In this document: piece after piece, positions 13,034 through 25,877 of the stretch
Layout: every line of letters begins with the position of its first letter
Numbering within the stretch: the stretch's first letter is position 1
Assembly (NCBI RefSeq): GCF_001653235.2
Contig: NC_035790.1
Span: 1,674,001-1,738,000, forward strand
From: Pochonia chlamydosporia 170
Lineage: Eukaryota; Ascomycota; Sordariomycetes; Hypocreales; Clavicipitaceae
Length of the DNA: 64,000 nt
Direction of reading: 5' to 3'
Made by a program: the position numbers and the translations under genes
The notes under the pieces: generated by a model
Database searches by the model: none
What the model saw: only the letters and a program-made list of their open reading frames with translations
Told to the model about the DNA's origin: nothing

Positions 13034-14996
13034 ATGGGGGCCGTCCTAGCTGTCTGGAGGGTCATTGTGGATGTTGCCACGTTCTGGCTCAAGGTGGGTT
13101 TTGGTCTGAGTCGTTTCGTTTCTTCCTTTCGTCCCCCCCGTTTCCTTCTTGCTTGACCAAGTTGTAATGGATCAGGTTGGCTTACCATGGCTCTTCTGCT
13201 GACGCCGGTGCAGAAGCTCGTGAGTTGGTACACCAGCAAGCATCCCGTGGACTTGTGGTTGGAACTGCTGCGCAATGCAGAGAGCTTTGAGGACTGGGAG
13301 GAGGCGGCCCTCCATTTGGATAGTCTGCTTGGCCTAGATTTATGGTAAGAAAGGGGAATCTGCGGTTGGATGGAACATGTGCCAAGATTGGCAGTGCTAA
13401 CCAATGCCTTTTGGTGCAGGAGGAACAACCCGACCTCGAAATACTATGACTGGCGCCTCATTACCGAACGGGTACATTCACTCGCCATCGCTCGAGAGGA
13501 GAATCACTTCCAGCAATTGGTGAACCTTCTCCGATCCGGACTCGTGCGAAACTTGGGGAATATCGCAGTACCCAAGCTATACAATCGATCATTCTCGGGG
13601 ACCAAGTATCTCATTGAGGAGTACATATCCCAAGTTGCAGAGACTGTGGAGGATATTAGCACACTGCCGACGACATTCATATCTAATTCGCAAGGTGGAG
13701 GGAGTGTCTTGACGAATCAGATGAAACTCGACTTCATTCACGACACCAGACAAGCATTCGGACGAAGCACTCTCGTCCTACAAGGCGGCTCAATCTTTGG
13801 ATTATGCCATCTGGGCGTTGCCAAGGCACTATTTTTGCGCGGCCTCCTCCCTCGTATCATTACTGGAACTGGAACTGGTGCGCTGATTGCCGCATTAGTT
13901 GCAATCCACACTGAGGAGGAACTACCTAATATTTTGACGGGTGACGGAATTGACGTTTCAGCGTTTGCATCCAAGGGAAGAACAGAGAATGGCATGATTC
14001 CTCGTGAGCAGACGTTCAAATCGAGATGGGCGACATTGATGCGGCGGCTTCGAAGGTTTTCCCGCGAAGGATACTTTCTGGATGTCACAGTACTAGAGGA
14101 CTGTGTGAGGGCCAATGTTGGCGATCTAACGTTTGAAGAAGCGTACAATCGAAGCAAGAGGGTGCTCAACATTACTGTTGCGACAGAATCTCAAGGCGGC
14201 GTGCCAACTCTGCTGAATTACATCACAGCACCAAACGTCGTGAGTCGAAACCCTCAACAACACCACCACCCCAGACCTCACCATACGGACAAACTTTAAC
14301 AATCTACTAACCACATCATTCCAGTTAATCTGGACCGCAGCAGTAGCATCAAACGCCTCATCCCCCTCCCTCTACGGCTCCCGCAAAGTCCAAATCCTCG
14401 CCAAAGACGTCCACGGCACCATCGTCCCCTGGGCCGCCGCCAACACCACCAACTTCCACCACTGGACACATGCCTCCTACACAGACCGCGACTCGCCCCT
14501 CCAACGCATCGCCGAGCTCTTCAACGTAAACCACTTCATCGTCAGCCAAGCCCGACCCTACCTCATCCCCTTCTTGCAATCCGACATGCACGGCCCATCC
14601 CTCCTCGAATCCCGCAGCAAAACCACACAACTGTCCGCCTTTCTCGTCCGCATGGTCGGTCTCGAAATTCGCCACCGCCTACGACAATTCGATACCCTGC
14701 GACTACTGCCATCTAGTATACGGCGGTTTTTGGTGGACGAGCGAATACCAGCCGCGTCCATGACGCTCGTTCCTGAAGTTACGGCAGGGGATTTCGTGCG
14801 GCTACTGGAGACCCCTACGAGGGATACCTTGAATTATTGGATATTAAGGGGTGAGCGGAGCGTGTGGCCCGCCGTGGCGGCGCTGAGGATTCGCTGTGCT
14901 GTTGAGAATGAGCTGGATAGGTCGTATCAGATGGTGAGGAAGCTCAAAGCCGGGGATCTGAGGAGAAAAGGGAGTATAGCTGGTGTGGATGCGTAA
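13034..14996 (+). CDS. patatin-like protein (DUF3336), catalytic residues lost
   Basis: Predicted 574-aa protein of the fungal patatin/triacylglycerol-lipase group (Tgl3/4/5 relatives). Exons 13034-13097, 13176-13344, 13420-14239 and 14325-14996. A hydrophobic N-terminus (about residues 15-33) precedes the DUF3336 region, with WYTSKHPVD and LDLWRNNPTSKYYDW. The patatin fold shows an oxyanion-loop segment LQGGSIFGLCHLG. The nucleophile elbow, however, reads G227-T-G-T-G231 instead of GxSxG, so residue 229 is Gly where Ser is required. Near the C-terminal FNVNHFIVSQ motif the expected Asp-Gly dyad reads His400-Ala401. A non-catalytic role is inferred. Intron 1 uses a weak donor (GTTTTG), chosen because only it gives the conserved GWLT reading frame. 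The first exon is therefore the least certain part. Confidence 0.87.
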
Positions 14997-17900
14997 CATG
15001 GATGTCTTTTTTGATAGATTCAATCTGTCACATTTTTACTTTTGTAAGTTGTGCATATGGGAGGCGTATTTGGTGGGCATTTCCTTTTGTCGATATCTTA
15101 CTCTGTTGGAGTATACACCATGAAAGTTTACAGAACGTGCAAGGTACAGAGGGCAAATTCAACATGTGTTGTCACCAGAATAGCAAAGGAACTATTCTTG
15201 GCATGTGCTGCTCCATAAGCAGACTAGAAATATTGACACTAGTGTTACAAATTGCGGGAACAGCCGGCCGCATCTTGGGAACTCTTCTGGACGCCATCGT
15301 CAATCCGAGGATCATGTCTCAGCGGGCACAGTTCATACATACATACTCCGTATACACGCTGTGACAGTGGATGCACGTCGTCGCCCAACTAGCCTCAAGA
15401 AAACAAACGTGTCATAAATCAAGGCGCATAATCTGCGATTTCCAACGGTCGTCACGCATAGTTATCTTGTGACAACCCAAGGCGCTCGCATATGTGACAT
15501 GTCGTACAATGCACTCGCTGTGCCAATGCTCACCGCCCAGACATACTCTCCCCGTCCAACAGACACACACACGGACGTCTTGAATGCTTGCACACATGTG
15601 TGCAGAGTAGTATGCGTAGCAAGATCTGGAACTTTGACTCAGAAAAATGTATGCCGGGCAATGCTCCGTAATTGCAGCCGCATCCGCATCATGATGGTGT
15701 GAGGGGGGACCAATGCACAAGAACCGGATGGGCTCTGCCTCGGGAATGAGTCCATAATCATGGATAAATTGGAATTTGCCTGCGTGGCGGTCATGCCTAT
15801 TATAGGAATAAGAAACGAGGTATATAGGCGCCAGGAAACTATGATCAAGTAAACATGTTTTGGTTGCAATGTTGCCTCGGACGAACTGGTGCCGAGGATA
15901 ATTTCGGAGTTGGAGTTGGTAATGATCATCAACCAAGTCCTCGTTTGCACTTGCAGGGAACCTTGAAACATTGCAATCATCCAACATAGAATTTGAACTG
16001 GTTGTGGAGATTTTTTCTCTCATATGTCCTGGATTCGCGAGTTTAGTTGGTCAAACATTTGCTCTGCCTGCGTGTGCTTTAGAAGATATGCGCCTTATAC
16101 CTGTGATGTGTACCTGAAAGCCTTGTAACTAGTTCAATAATCCTTTGAGCCAAAATTCTTGTAGCTGCTAAGGCATTGGATAATAATGCGACAAATCATC
16201 TTTTTGTCAATACACGAGTCACCAAACCTTTGCACAGACACGCCCCTTCTGTGAGCAGGAATGATCCCTAGTAGAGGTCGTGTTGGCATGATATTCAACT
16301 GCATTGGAGCAAACTTTCGTGTACTCTCTCTGTTGCCTTGAGAAAAGAAGAGCCGCTTTATCCTTCGTGTTTGCAAGGGAGTCGAAGGTCTGTTTAATGT
16401 GTTGACTTGACAGCCCCACAGAACATCAATTGATATCATCCTGGATGTGGCTCCAGAGTGACAGGGACGCAAAGCCGCTGGCTGCCCTTAGCGCAACGGT
16501 TTTGAGATCCACCAAGTTGGCGGGTTCAGGGTCTGAGGTCAATGGCTTGATCGTCGTCGAGTCGACAGGGGGATGGCCATCGGTAGGGATTTTCCCGCCT
16601 TTCACCACGCTAGACGCCGTTGTCTGGATGACGAAACAACAAGGCGGGATGGACATTGCAAAGAGCCTGTCCGAATTCCCATCCATGGGGGCTTTCGGGC
16701 GTCGCGTGGCTTCATCAGAGCGGTGGACGGACCAGAGCGTTCAAAACCCACATTGTTGTGTTGGCTCCAAGGCACTGTTGGTCCGTTCATGTCGAATGGT
16801 CGGTCATGTCGCTCAGCATTTCCATTTCCACTTGGCACCAACTTCGCAAGACCTAACAGACCTAGCACAAGGTCCCGAACTTCTGGACTGATGGAGGGCT
16901 GAAGACGGTGCCATGGAGCCGGCGCTTCAAGTCCAAAAACGAATTAAGTGAGGGGGGGAAATGAGAGAACAACAAACGGCCATGCATAGTGGCGTACCCC
17001 CAAGCAACAAGCAAGGTAGCATGACTGCTACTTTGCCTCAGATTGCCCATCACCATCCAGATACACATTGGGGGCGAGAAAGTTTCTAGGATTGGAGGGC
17101 GGTTGCGGCACCGGGTCAATAGATGGTTGGGGGACCAGATGTGCGACCAGGGTCTGCGGTTGGGGTGGTTCCGGGTATTTGGGTGGTTCAGCTTCCTCAA
17201 ATAAGCCATGGTAATCTCAAGTAATAGTAATCAGACATCCGTCGTGAGACGTCTTGCGCTCCGCACAGAGCTGACAACGCCAGTGGTGTTGGCTACAGAA
17301 GCAAAGACGGTTGCCCGGAGATGTCATGGACAACTGGGCAGCGTGCTGCGTGTTCCTTGGCCTGAACTCTGACCGAGCGTTGAAATTACAATCTAAACAG
17401 GAAATAGACCTAACATCACAAGGGTCAGCGCGGCCTCACAAGTAAACTACAACTCGACCCAAGTGAAAGTCACCTGAGCAGCTTCAGTCGTCAATTCGCA
17501 TGTGTCTGTCCACAGGATGGTGCATTACTCCAAGCCCAGTTGTTGAGTCTGGATGACAGGACGTGGTCATGGTCTGAAGGTAGTTCGACGACATGGGCAT
17601 TTCGACAAGGAAATTCCACACTCCACCCGGGCCCCAGCTCCGTCCAAGGTAACACATCGTTCTGATTGGGCGCCACTGGCAAGGTCCGTGGCCACCAGGT
17701 CTTGATTGTGAGGTGCAATGGTCAGGACCCAGTGAGATCCGCGATACGTCCGGCGAGCCACTGAGATGGCTGTGACGCTGCAGCACTAGCTGGAAGCCCC
17801 AGCGACGTCTTGGACGGGAGCGGAAAGAAGCTTAGAGTGTGAGAGAAAGGTCCCGTCATGGTCTAAAATGCGATGCCGGCCAAATGAACCAAGACTTGAT

Positions 17901-18097
17901 TTGACCCCAGGATAGAAATAAACGGGCTGGGGAGCTACAACGGCCACTCCGCCCACACGAGTGACGGAGCAAGCGTGGAACCAACATCCTCTACCCCGAC
18001 AGCATCTGAACTCAGAACAGACGTATTCGGACTTGAGGCCTTTGAATCGCAAAATCCTCTCTGGAAGCTTGTTCAGAGGGAAAGCGACATCAGAGTC
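14997..18097. other. intergenic, no gene recognised
   Basis: About 3.1 kb. The longest frame is 203 codons on the minus strand (15412-16023). Its composition is mixed (many Cys and His), it has no recognisable motif, and a chance ORF of this size is expected. TACTCCGTA occurs at 15345. The last part contains an in-frame upstream extension of the following Zn2Cys6 gene (ATG at 17975), which is more likely leader. Confidence 0.45.
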
Positions 18098-21032
18098 ATG
18101 GCTACCGCCGTGTCCACAAGCGCCCCTGTAGATGATTCGAACCGTGAAGCCGGCTACAACCGATCTGCCTGCACCGAGTGTCAGCGACGAAAGCAAAAGG
18201 TAAGTGTGTAATGTATCCCTGTGCGAGATTTGACGCCCTCAACTGCAAGAACTATTCATCTGGCGAGCCGATGCAACAAGTTTGCCGGAGTTGAGAATTG
18301 GCGTCAGTGCTGTTTCGAGAGACCAGAATTCCTGCTACATGCCTCGTGCTTTCTGGGAAGAGGTCGCGGTATTTCGGTGGCGAAGCAAGTGCTGGCTCAA
18401 CTGGAATTCTCGTCACTAAACATCGTCGAGAAAACACCGATCGGTTCAGGATTTCATCGGTGGTTAAGTCCTCAGCTCGTATACGCCATAGACTAACGCG
18501 GCATTGCAGTGTAACCGTGAATGGCCCTGCGACCGGTGCCAGCGACGCAAGATAGCCGACGAGTGTCGGTACAACTACTCCAACCCGACTTTGGAGACAC
18601 CCGCCCACGACTTGACAGAGAAACTAAAGCGGACGCATGACGATTATTCGAACCGAGGCAGTGATGAACCCGAGGAGGAAGACGGTGCGGGTTTTGATGC
18701 GTTAGCGACTCGTCTGTACGCCACGCTAGGAATCGATCATGGAGTGGTATGTTGCACATAACGGCCGGTGTCGACTCTGTCGCCAGCCGTCTCTGATCTT
18801 TCAGCCTTACCAACAATGAAGTCTGGGTATACGTTCGGGAGTCGCATTTGCTAAGGTTGTAAATTGCGGTGTTGTACAGTCCGAGAAGCCAGCTCCCAAA
18901 CAAGACTACGTCGATGCCGATTCGTCCCCTCAGATGCAGCGGGTTCTCAAGCTCCTTCCGCAGCGACAATCCATGGGTAGGTCCTTCCATATCTGCTACC
19001 ATCAATATGCTGACCATCTGTCGGGTACTTTCTTCCCGTCGACAGATATACTCATGCAGAACTTCCTCGGTGACATCAACTATCACTATTACATCATATA
19101 TCCCCCTGTATTCTTGCAGGACTACCACATCTGGTGGGATAGGCGGTCACAAAATCGACCTCTGTCGCTCCAGTACACATGTCTGCTTGCCATTATCTGC
19201 TCGTGCGCGCTACAGCATGTGGAGAGTGCGGAGGAAAAGGCTCTCGAGAGGGAGCTAGGAGATACAATGGACGTGGTGTCTGACCAACTCCATGGAGCCA
19301 TGCGAGAGCTCGCCAGCGTCATTCCCGTTGGCCACTACCACTACCTCAATGTTCAACGTCTTTTGCACTCCTGTTATTGGTACAAAGCTGAAGCCAAGTT
19401 TCTCGAGGCCTGGCACGTTCTTAGCGCCGCCATTTTGGAGGCTCATGAATTGGGATATCACAAGGAGCCGTCCCCCGGAACTGTAACGGAGTTTGACCTA
19501 GAAATGCGCAGGAGATTATGGTGCATCTTGGATACATGGGACTGGTACGGTCACAACTTTCCTATACATCTTTCACCAAAATTCGTTTTAATCGTCTGAA
19601 TCATAGGCAAATATCTTCTGGCCTGTCGCGGCCCAAGATCATCGACCGAACGGACTGCAACGCAGAGTTGCCCAAACTAACACTCGAAGGTCATGTTATC
19701 TCGCCTTTGCAACATATGAAGATGCAATCTGGTTTGACTCGCCAGTTAGCTTCGCGATTCAGTGCCCCAAAGAACATCATCTCCCCAGAGGAAGTTCAAG
19801 AGTACAAGGAAATTATTGAAAAATGGGTGGAGAGCTTTCCTCCCGAGTACGATTTTGAGAACCCGGACACCAGTAAGGACCAAAGCTGCGCATGGCTGTT
19901 TGCCCATCGATTTTACATCTACACCATGGCATGTCTCTTGATCCTGAATCCAATCCGGCATTACATGGTCAAGCAGTACACCTGGGAATCTCCTGTCGAC
20001 GAACTCAACATCCGTAGTATAGGTATCTGGTATAGTTTGAAGCTCATGAAGACTCTTCGCCGATGGGTTGACGTGATCTATAACCGAGACGGCCGCCTGC
20101 ACTTTATCATCTTCTCAATATTTGATACCGCTGCCATACTGTGCACCGCTGTTCTCAAGGATACGGAGCGCACCATAGGTAATCGGTCTGATGTTCTATC
20201 ATCTATCGGAGATGCTGTCGATATGCTCAGGAAATTGAACACGATTTCAAAAACATCCAAGACCTCTTACGACATCCTCGAGAGGCTTGTTCGGAGGCTA
20301 CCAGAGGCAGTACCTAGGAGGGATCTGGAGCGCCAAGTGAAGCGGACCAAGGTTCAAGCCCGACCATCACCACGCGCACCTACTCAAGAAGCCGTGTCAT
20401 CGGCTTCCCAAGTTCCCGCACCAACGGCGGTATTGCCTTCGTCTCACCCTCCAGGTCCAGCTCCCGCACCGCCTCCTGCAAGGAGGACAGCACTTGCAGC
20501 AGCTCCAACAAATGTACCGCCACCACTTGCAGAAGGCATACCGGCCGCGCCCATTCCAGCAGCCCCTTTGCCTAACCCCATGGCAGCTCGAATGCCAGCA
20601 CCTGCCATGGCTCCTCACCATGTGGACTATAACAACGGTAATATCTCAGAGTATGGACATCAAGTGTTGCCCCAGAACATCAACTACATGACAGTCAATC
20701 ATCAGGGGCCACTGATGCCGTCGAGTACGAACCAGTTTGCCGAAGAAGTACATGCGCCTCACGGATGGTCAGGCAGCTCGGAGAACACACCTCCAAACAT
20801 GAATGAGCATGTGATGCCCCCTTTTCCTACGTTGAATGACCCCGTGGGCTTAGACGGCGGCGTTTATCAACAACAAATTGTTGATCCTGGTCCAGAATTC
20901 AACATTGAAAATCTGACTGCTGCTCAGATGGGAGAACTTGCGCCTCTTTGGACCTGGCATTCTGAAAACTTGGACTTTGCAAACATGCCACCGCCAACGC
21001 CAGGACCAAACGGATACTCAAGGCCAATGTAA
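18098..21032 (+). CDS. Zn2Cys6 fungal transcription factor
   Basis: Predicted 786-aa nuclear regulator. Exons 18098-18199, 18510-18746, 18880-18976, 19046-19544 and 19607-21032; all introns are GT-AG and in phase, the first unusually long (310 bp). The N-terminal binuclear zinc cluster has C25-x2-C28-x6-C35-x5-C41-x2-C44-x8-C53 and is cut by intron 1 just before C35. An acidic stretch follows (DEPEEEDGAGFDAL). The middle region has the Fungal_trans character, with FLGDINYHYYIIYPP, a long helix-rich part and MRRRLWCILDTWDW. Residues about 564-650 are a Pro/Ala-rich linker. The C-terminal part is Asn/Pro/Met-rich, as in activation regions. An in-frame ATG at 17975 would add 41 residues; I prefer 18098 because it directly precedes the conserved MATAV-type start and has G at -3. 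The targets are unknown. Confidence 0.9.
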
Positions 21033-24000
21033 AGTCACCGAAATCATGATTCATAGACAGGCAACAAATGTGTTGTGAACTGTTATGTTACCGGTTGAAA
21101 TTATTGGTTTGGATACCCAATTAAATGTTTTCTGGATCATTGCTGCACGATTTGCGTTGGGAGCATGCGTCAAGGGTTGGAACACTCGGTTAATTCTGCG
21201 TCACCAAATGACAATAATTTGTAGGTTGGAACCGCAACTCAGCAACGCAAGCAGGCAGACTATCAACTGCAACCATTGCGTCAGGGAACAGATATGGCCG
21301 TGGAAAGATCATGGAGCTTTTCTTTGGGGGAAGGGGGTGGAGGCGTTCCCTTCTTCGACTTGGCAAGCTTGGGAAGCTAGAGCTTGAGTCGGAGAGCTTG
21401 ATAGTTAGCTAGGGTAGGGGGGTTAATGCTTTAAGCACGCATTCATTTGCCTCTGACCAGCCACCACACTATCTGCATGTGAGGTTGCCAGGTTATCTGG
21501 GTTACTGTGCTGTTGTTCCTGGTCGGTGAGCCCGAAATCATACCAATCATGAAAGGTCATGGCATAAAATCCATGGATTTTACACTTGGCGAAGGTCAAG
21601 TACAGCAATCATGATAACCAACAGACGGCAACACGACGACTTGGGCTGGCTTACGCATCATGACAAGTAGTCATTCCCCCAAGCAAAGTGGAAACTGGAA
21701 ACCGGGGAAAGCAATTGTACTCCGCTTCGGACGCTCCGAAACTGTTCTCATGACGACCGCCATGGATGGAGGAACACCAACATGACACTATTCCGGAGAA
21801 GAGTGGCTCCAAAGTGTTCTGGAGCAGAAGGATGAGCACAGTCCTGTTCTCATGCCGCCATGTCTTGGAAATATGCCTTGCGGAGTTCTACAAAATGGGC
21901 AAGACGTGAGCGATTTTACGAAGCTGATTCCGATTCAAACTAGTCTGGTGAGCAAGGGAGTCGGGGATCGAGAACCCCAACAGCCGTGCCGTGTTATCCC
22001 TCCCAAAACCGGGTGGTGATGGAGGTCTGTCGTCCAATGCCGCGACAGCTGCTCCGTACTGGGTTGGCATTGATCGTCGGCCCCCGGACCAAGTCCTGCA
22101 GGTCTGCAATGCATGGGCAGTGATTAACAGACCCCCTTGATCAGCTGGACCCGATGTGGTAGGTTTCGAGAAACGGCAGAAGAAGTGGACGCAAAGAAGC
22201 TGGGCGCAGACCAACGGGTTTGTGGGGGGTGCGCAGGGTCTGCTAGTGGTCAATGCCTTGAAGAGGTTTGGGGTTGATGCTGGCGCTAAACATCATGGAG
22301 CTTCTGGTGGGATGCCAATATTTCGGTCGCGTCTTCTCGGAGCCATCAGCCGCTGTTCAAGGAAAGCAAATGTATCGGCTGTTCTGTTCAAAGTACCTTG
22401 GTAGCTCAATGGGCCCCGTTAAGTCTTCGTCCTCCCGGGAACTTGGCGTGCGGAGCTCCAAAGCGGGTGACCAAGGGGTTTGAGCTCCGTCATGATGCTT
22501 CGCCGTGAGGTGGCTTTCTAGACGACGTACCCATCGCGGAGGGTTGTCGAGATCCTATTCCTGGTCAGTTTCCTCTCGTCTCTGGCCGCTGGCCTGAAAA
22601 GTGGTGCATAGATTGGCTTCTTTTCCAAGGTCGCTCGCCAGCCACTTTTTGCTGTAGCACCGTGGCGTCTGACAGGTTGCTTCTCCAGAAGGGGAGGAGG
22701 GGGTCCCAAAAAAGGAGTATTCCAAGCTCCAACGGATTCTTGGCCCCCTGAGCAACGGTCCAGGACTAGTTGGTCAAAGTGAGCTATTATTGTCATCTGC
22801 TAATCGCTGCACATGCCTTGGAAACCAGTCACAAAGATGGATTATGCGACTTTTTTTGGCTTCTGCGTCAGTCCCTGCGCAGACTGTTTTGGTATACCGA
22901 TTGAGCCCCTCGTGAGCATTGCATACGACTGCATGTCAACGTTAGTTGGTCCATGCTAATACTTGTCGTTCCCTGGCATACTTCCAGCCGGTACGTATCG
23001 TGACAATGGTGACCCTGTTACAGCACCTGGTTGAGCCAGACAAGATAAAAGCGCGCTGGGTAGGTATGCGACATTCCTACAACCAATGATGTGCCCAGTT
23101 GATGAGAAAAAGACAATTAATTTAGTTCCAACTTGGACCTGGGGGGGTGCTCCAGGAGCCCATGACGTGCATCAAGTTTTCGGCTAGGTGCCAAGACCCC
23201 GATATTCTTCTGCCTGGATGACAAGCCCTCGTTCGTTTCATTGGTCTCGGGGCTCGAGAATTGAACGGCATCTTGGCTGTAACGCGGGACTTGGGAGCCT
23301 TTACTCTTGATTGTTCGGTGAGTAAGGTCTAGGCTATTAAAAGCAAAGCGAACTTGCATGTCGGTATTGCATGTAGCTTGCCAAGTTTCAAGACGCACCA
23401 TCCAGGACAGCGGGGTGGTGTTGCGCACTGGCTGACGTCTGGAACGGTCTGTAAGGCTGTTTGGTCCAGAAAGGGATCATGTCCAAATGGCTGCTCTACG
23501 TCACATCCGCCTATCGGCAAAACAGAAGCGAGCGAGGAAGCGAGCCAGAGAGCTGATGGTAGAAGCATTCCAGAACTTGGCAACAAGGAGGCAGGATGGT
23601 TGCATCTTTGTCCGTGCTCAATGCCCAAGCAAGCAATCGGGACTCGGGACTCTCCTATCAGCCTGGATCCATGACTTTGACCAACACGTAAACTGTAAGT
23701 TGCCCAATGCTCCCAATGTTCCAAGCCACACACACAAGCCAGGATGGGAAGCCTGCACCCAGCCAACTGACAGCTCTTGGTGGCGCCCTTTCTTCTGTGA
23801 TGCTGTGCTCTCAGGTTTGAGATGCCACTCTGTCATGCCCCCAAATGTGTGCCAGCTCAGCGCCCAACACACCCAATCACGACAAGAACCAACACTTCCA
23901 CATGTCAGGACCTTGAGAATCGGGGATCCTTTCCAGTGGGAACTCTCACTCACTCACCAGACAACCCTGGCGTAGATACCCCCCTGCGAATAGGTGGGAG

Positions 24001-24928
24001 TCGGCTTGGGGAGTCCTTGACGCACAGCCACAACTGGTTGGCTGTTTGGTTGTCGTGAAGTCCAGGTTGGGGAGTTTGGTGCTGTAGACGGGTCAAGATT
24101 CCCGCCGGTAGTGGAACCCCAATACTTCGGAATCGAACTCCCATTCTCTCCGAAATTCAAGAGACTCTAACAAGAATCTCCTCTCCTGCAAGTGCCAAGT
24201 TGACACTTCCAGTAAATATCATCATGTTGACAACGAATTTGCAAACAGAAACGTCTGGTGGGTCTATGATAATATGGAGCCAGAACCAAAAGCTGCATCG
24301 GCCAGCAACTCAAACAAAGTGAGGCGAGCACACTAGCCAACACTCAGTTTGGGCCACCGTGGTTCTTCACAAAGTGCTAGCATCCTGGAAAGCTCAAGTT
24401 GAACGATCAACTGGCCAGGGGCCCTGGAGGGAGCTTGACACGGCATCCTGACTGCTACCCACCAGTCCTTACTGGCATCTCCCGCTGGGCCAGATGCTCG
24501 TTGGCTCGATGCTGGTGCCGGCGACGGAGTCCGGTCCTCGTGACACATGCCTTCCTGATGTATCTCTGTTTAGCTTCACGTTCCTTGTGTTGTAGTTCGA
24601 GATTTTGGCCCAAGCTGTGGCCGGGGCACACCGATGATGACTCCTCACTCGTTGGCTGCTGCGTAAAACTCGGGCTTCAGGGCCGTTTGGTGGTGCACAA
24701 CATCGGTACTGCATCGGCCGGCCCAAGCATACTGGGGAATCCCCGCTCCTCGAAGTGTGAAGGCTTGCCTGCCGGTGCTTTGTCATATCGTGGTGTCTGA
24801 ATTGATGTTGTCTTAGGGTCTTGGTCCTGCGCATCCTGCAGCCATGCTCCTCCGTACATGCGTCGTGCTTGAGGTTCAAGGACTCTGGTCCCTTACTTCA
24901 CTTGGGTCTGGCTGCACCTTCCCCAACC
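21033..24928. other. intergenic, no gene recognised
   Basis: About 3.9 kb between the Zn2Cys6 gene and the promoter of the next gene. Frames up to 162 codons (23487-23975 plus, 23329-23766 minus, 24399-24879 both strands) overlap one another and show no domain. CCAA/TTGG-rich words are frequent. I see no transposon end, tRNA or rRNA here. Confidence 0.45.
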
Positions 24929-24934
24929 TATAAA
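24929..24934 (+). promoter_or_regulatory. TATA box of hypothetical gene
   Basis: A TATAAA hexamer lies in the context CCTATAAAGCC. It is followed 15-60 bp later by a C/T-rich run (CTTCCTTCCTTCTC, then CACTTTTCTCCTTG), the usual layout of a fungal core promoter with its start region. The downstream coding start at 25287 would give a leader of about 300 nt. Confidence 0.6.
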
Positions 24935-25286
24935 GCCAACACTGCCCACCAACTTCCTTCCTTCTCAATTGTTCACCGCAAGACACTTTTCTCCTTGTAA
25001 AGAGTTTTAGTTCTGCCCGAGTATTATCATTTTTTAGTATTTCCAAGATACTACTTGGAGCCCTTTGGCCCTGAGAGCGGCCAATTCTTCCCACTTTCTC
25101 CGGTTCTTGTATCGAGTTGCTTCCAAAGTCGGCTACCATCGGTGGCTTACACGAACCACAACAGCGCAAGCAATCCTACTTGAATGAGACGACAGCGTAG
25201 CCTGTGGTGGTCCTTAGCACTCTATTACGAGATTACGAATCGAAATATTCCTCAGCATTCCCACGGCAGCGTTCCAGATTGTGAGC

Positions 25287-25877
25287 ATGCCCTTCGACTC
25301 CTCTCGCTCTGCAAAGCTACCTCAACGACCGAATTCAAAAACGGCCGAGCACGGCACCAAGCCTGCAAAATGCAAGAGTGTCACAAATAAGCAGGGGCAG
25401 ACCTCCGACTCTACTGTCATCGACCTAAGTTCCCTTACTCTCATGGATACTCATCCATATTCCTCTTCGTCTCGCCATGAGGACGCTGGGGACTGGGTTG
25501 TCGTCCAAACCGACAGCGCCCCACCGTCGAATTACAGTGACGATATTCACAGCTATGGACCGGGTCAGGAGCTGTCGGCGACAAACGTCCAGCTCTTCGA
25601 TACTTTAAATAATTGTCCACCTAGCGTTTGCGAGGCAGCCGAGAACGGCGAGGGACGTCGTTGTCACCGTCGTTGCCCCAAGTGCCGCGGCGGTAGTGTC
25701 AAGACCCATGTGTCCACGGCTACGCGCAACTCCTACCTTGTTGAGAATGCCCGACATCTTGACCCATGGGCCCCTGTTAGCACCGACTTTTATGAGTCTG
25801 ATGTTTTTGCTGTTGGTGCGTGGGCAATGGAAGGGGATGCAGAGACCACGACCTACCACTACGCAACGACTTTCTAA
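25287..25877 (+). CDS. hypothetical protein, 196 aa
   Basis: I do not recognise this protein. It is a single open frame with A at -3 of its ATG. The N-terminus is basic and Ser-rich, followed by an acidic/Ser region containing DWVVVQTDSAPP. A Cys/His/Arg-rich patch follows at about residues 110-135 (CPPSVCEAAENG, then RRCHRRCPKCRGG), which could bind metal but matches no finger I know. The C-terminus is Asp/Tyr/Thr-rich. No signal peptide or membrane segment is seen. A TATA box and pyrimidine-rich leader lie upstream, and a T-rich tail downstream, which supports a transcribed gene. A competing ATG at 25184, with T at -3, opens a 68-codon frame overlapping this start; it could act as an inhibitory uORF or point to a leader intron. 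Confidence 0.55.
   Translation: MPFDSSRSAKLPQRPNSKTAEHGTKPAKCKSVTNKQGQTSDSTVIDLSSLTLMDTHPYSSSSRHEDAGDWVVVQTDSAPPSNYSDDIHSYGPGQELSATNVQLFDTLNNCPPSVCEAAENGEGRRCHRRCPKCRGGSVKTHVSTATRNSYLVENARHLDPWAPVSTDFYESDVFAVGAWAMEGDAETTTYHYATTF

Noticed and set aside
15412..16023. 203-codon minus-strand ORF
   Set aside because: No domain, His/Cys-scattered composition, and an ORF of this size is expected by chance in a window this long.
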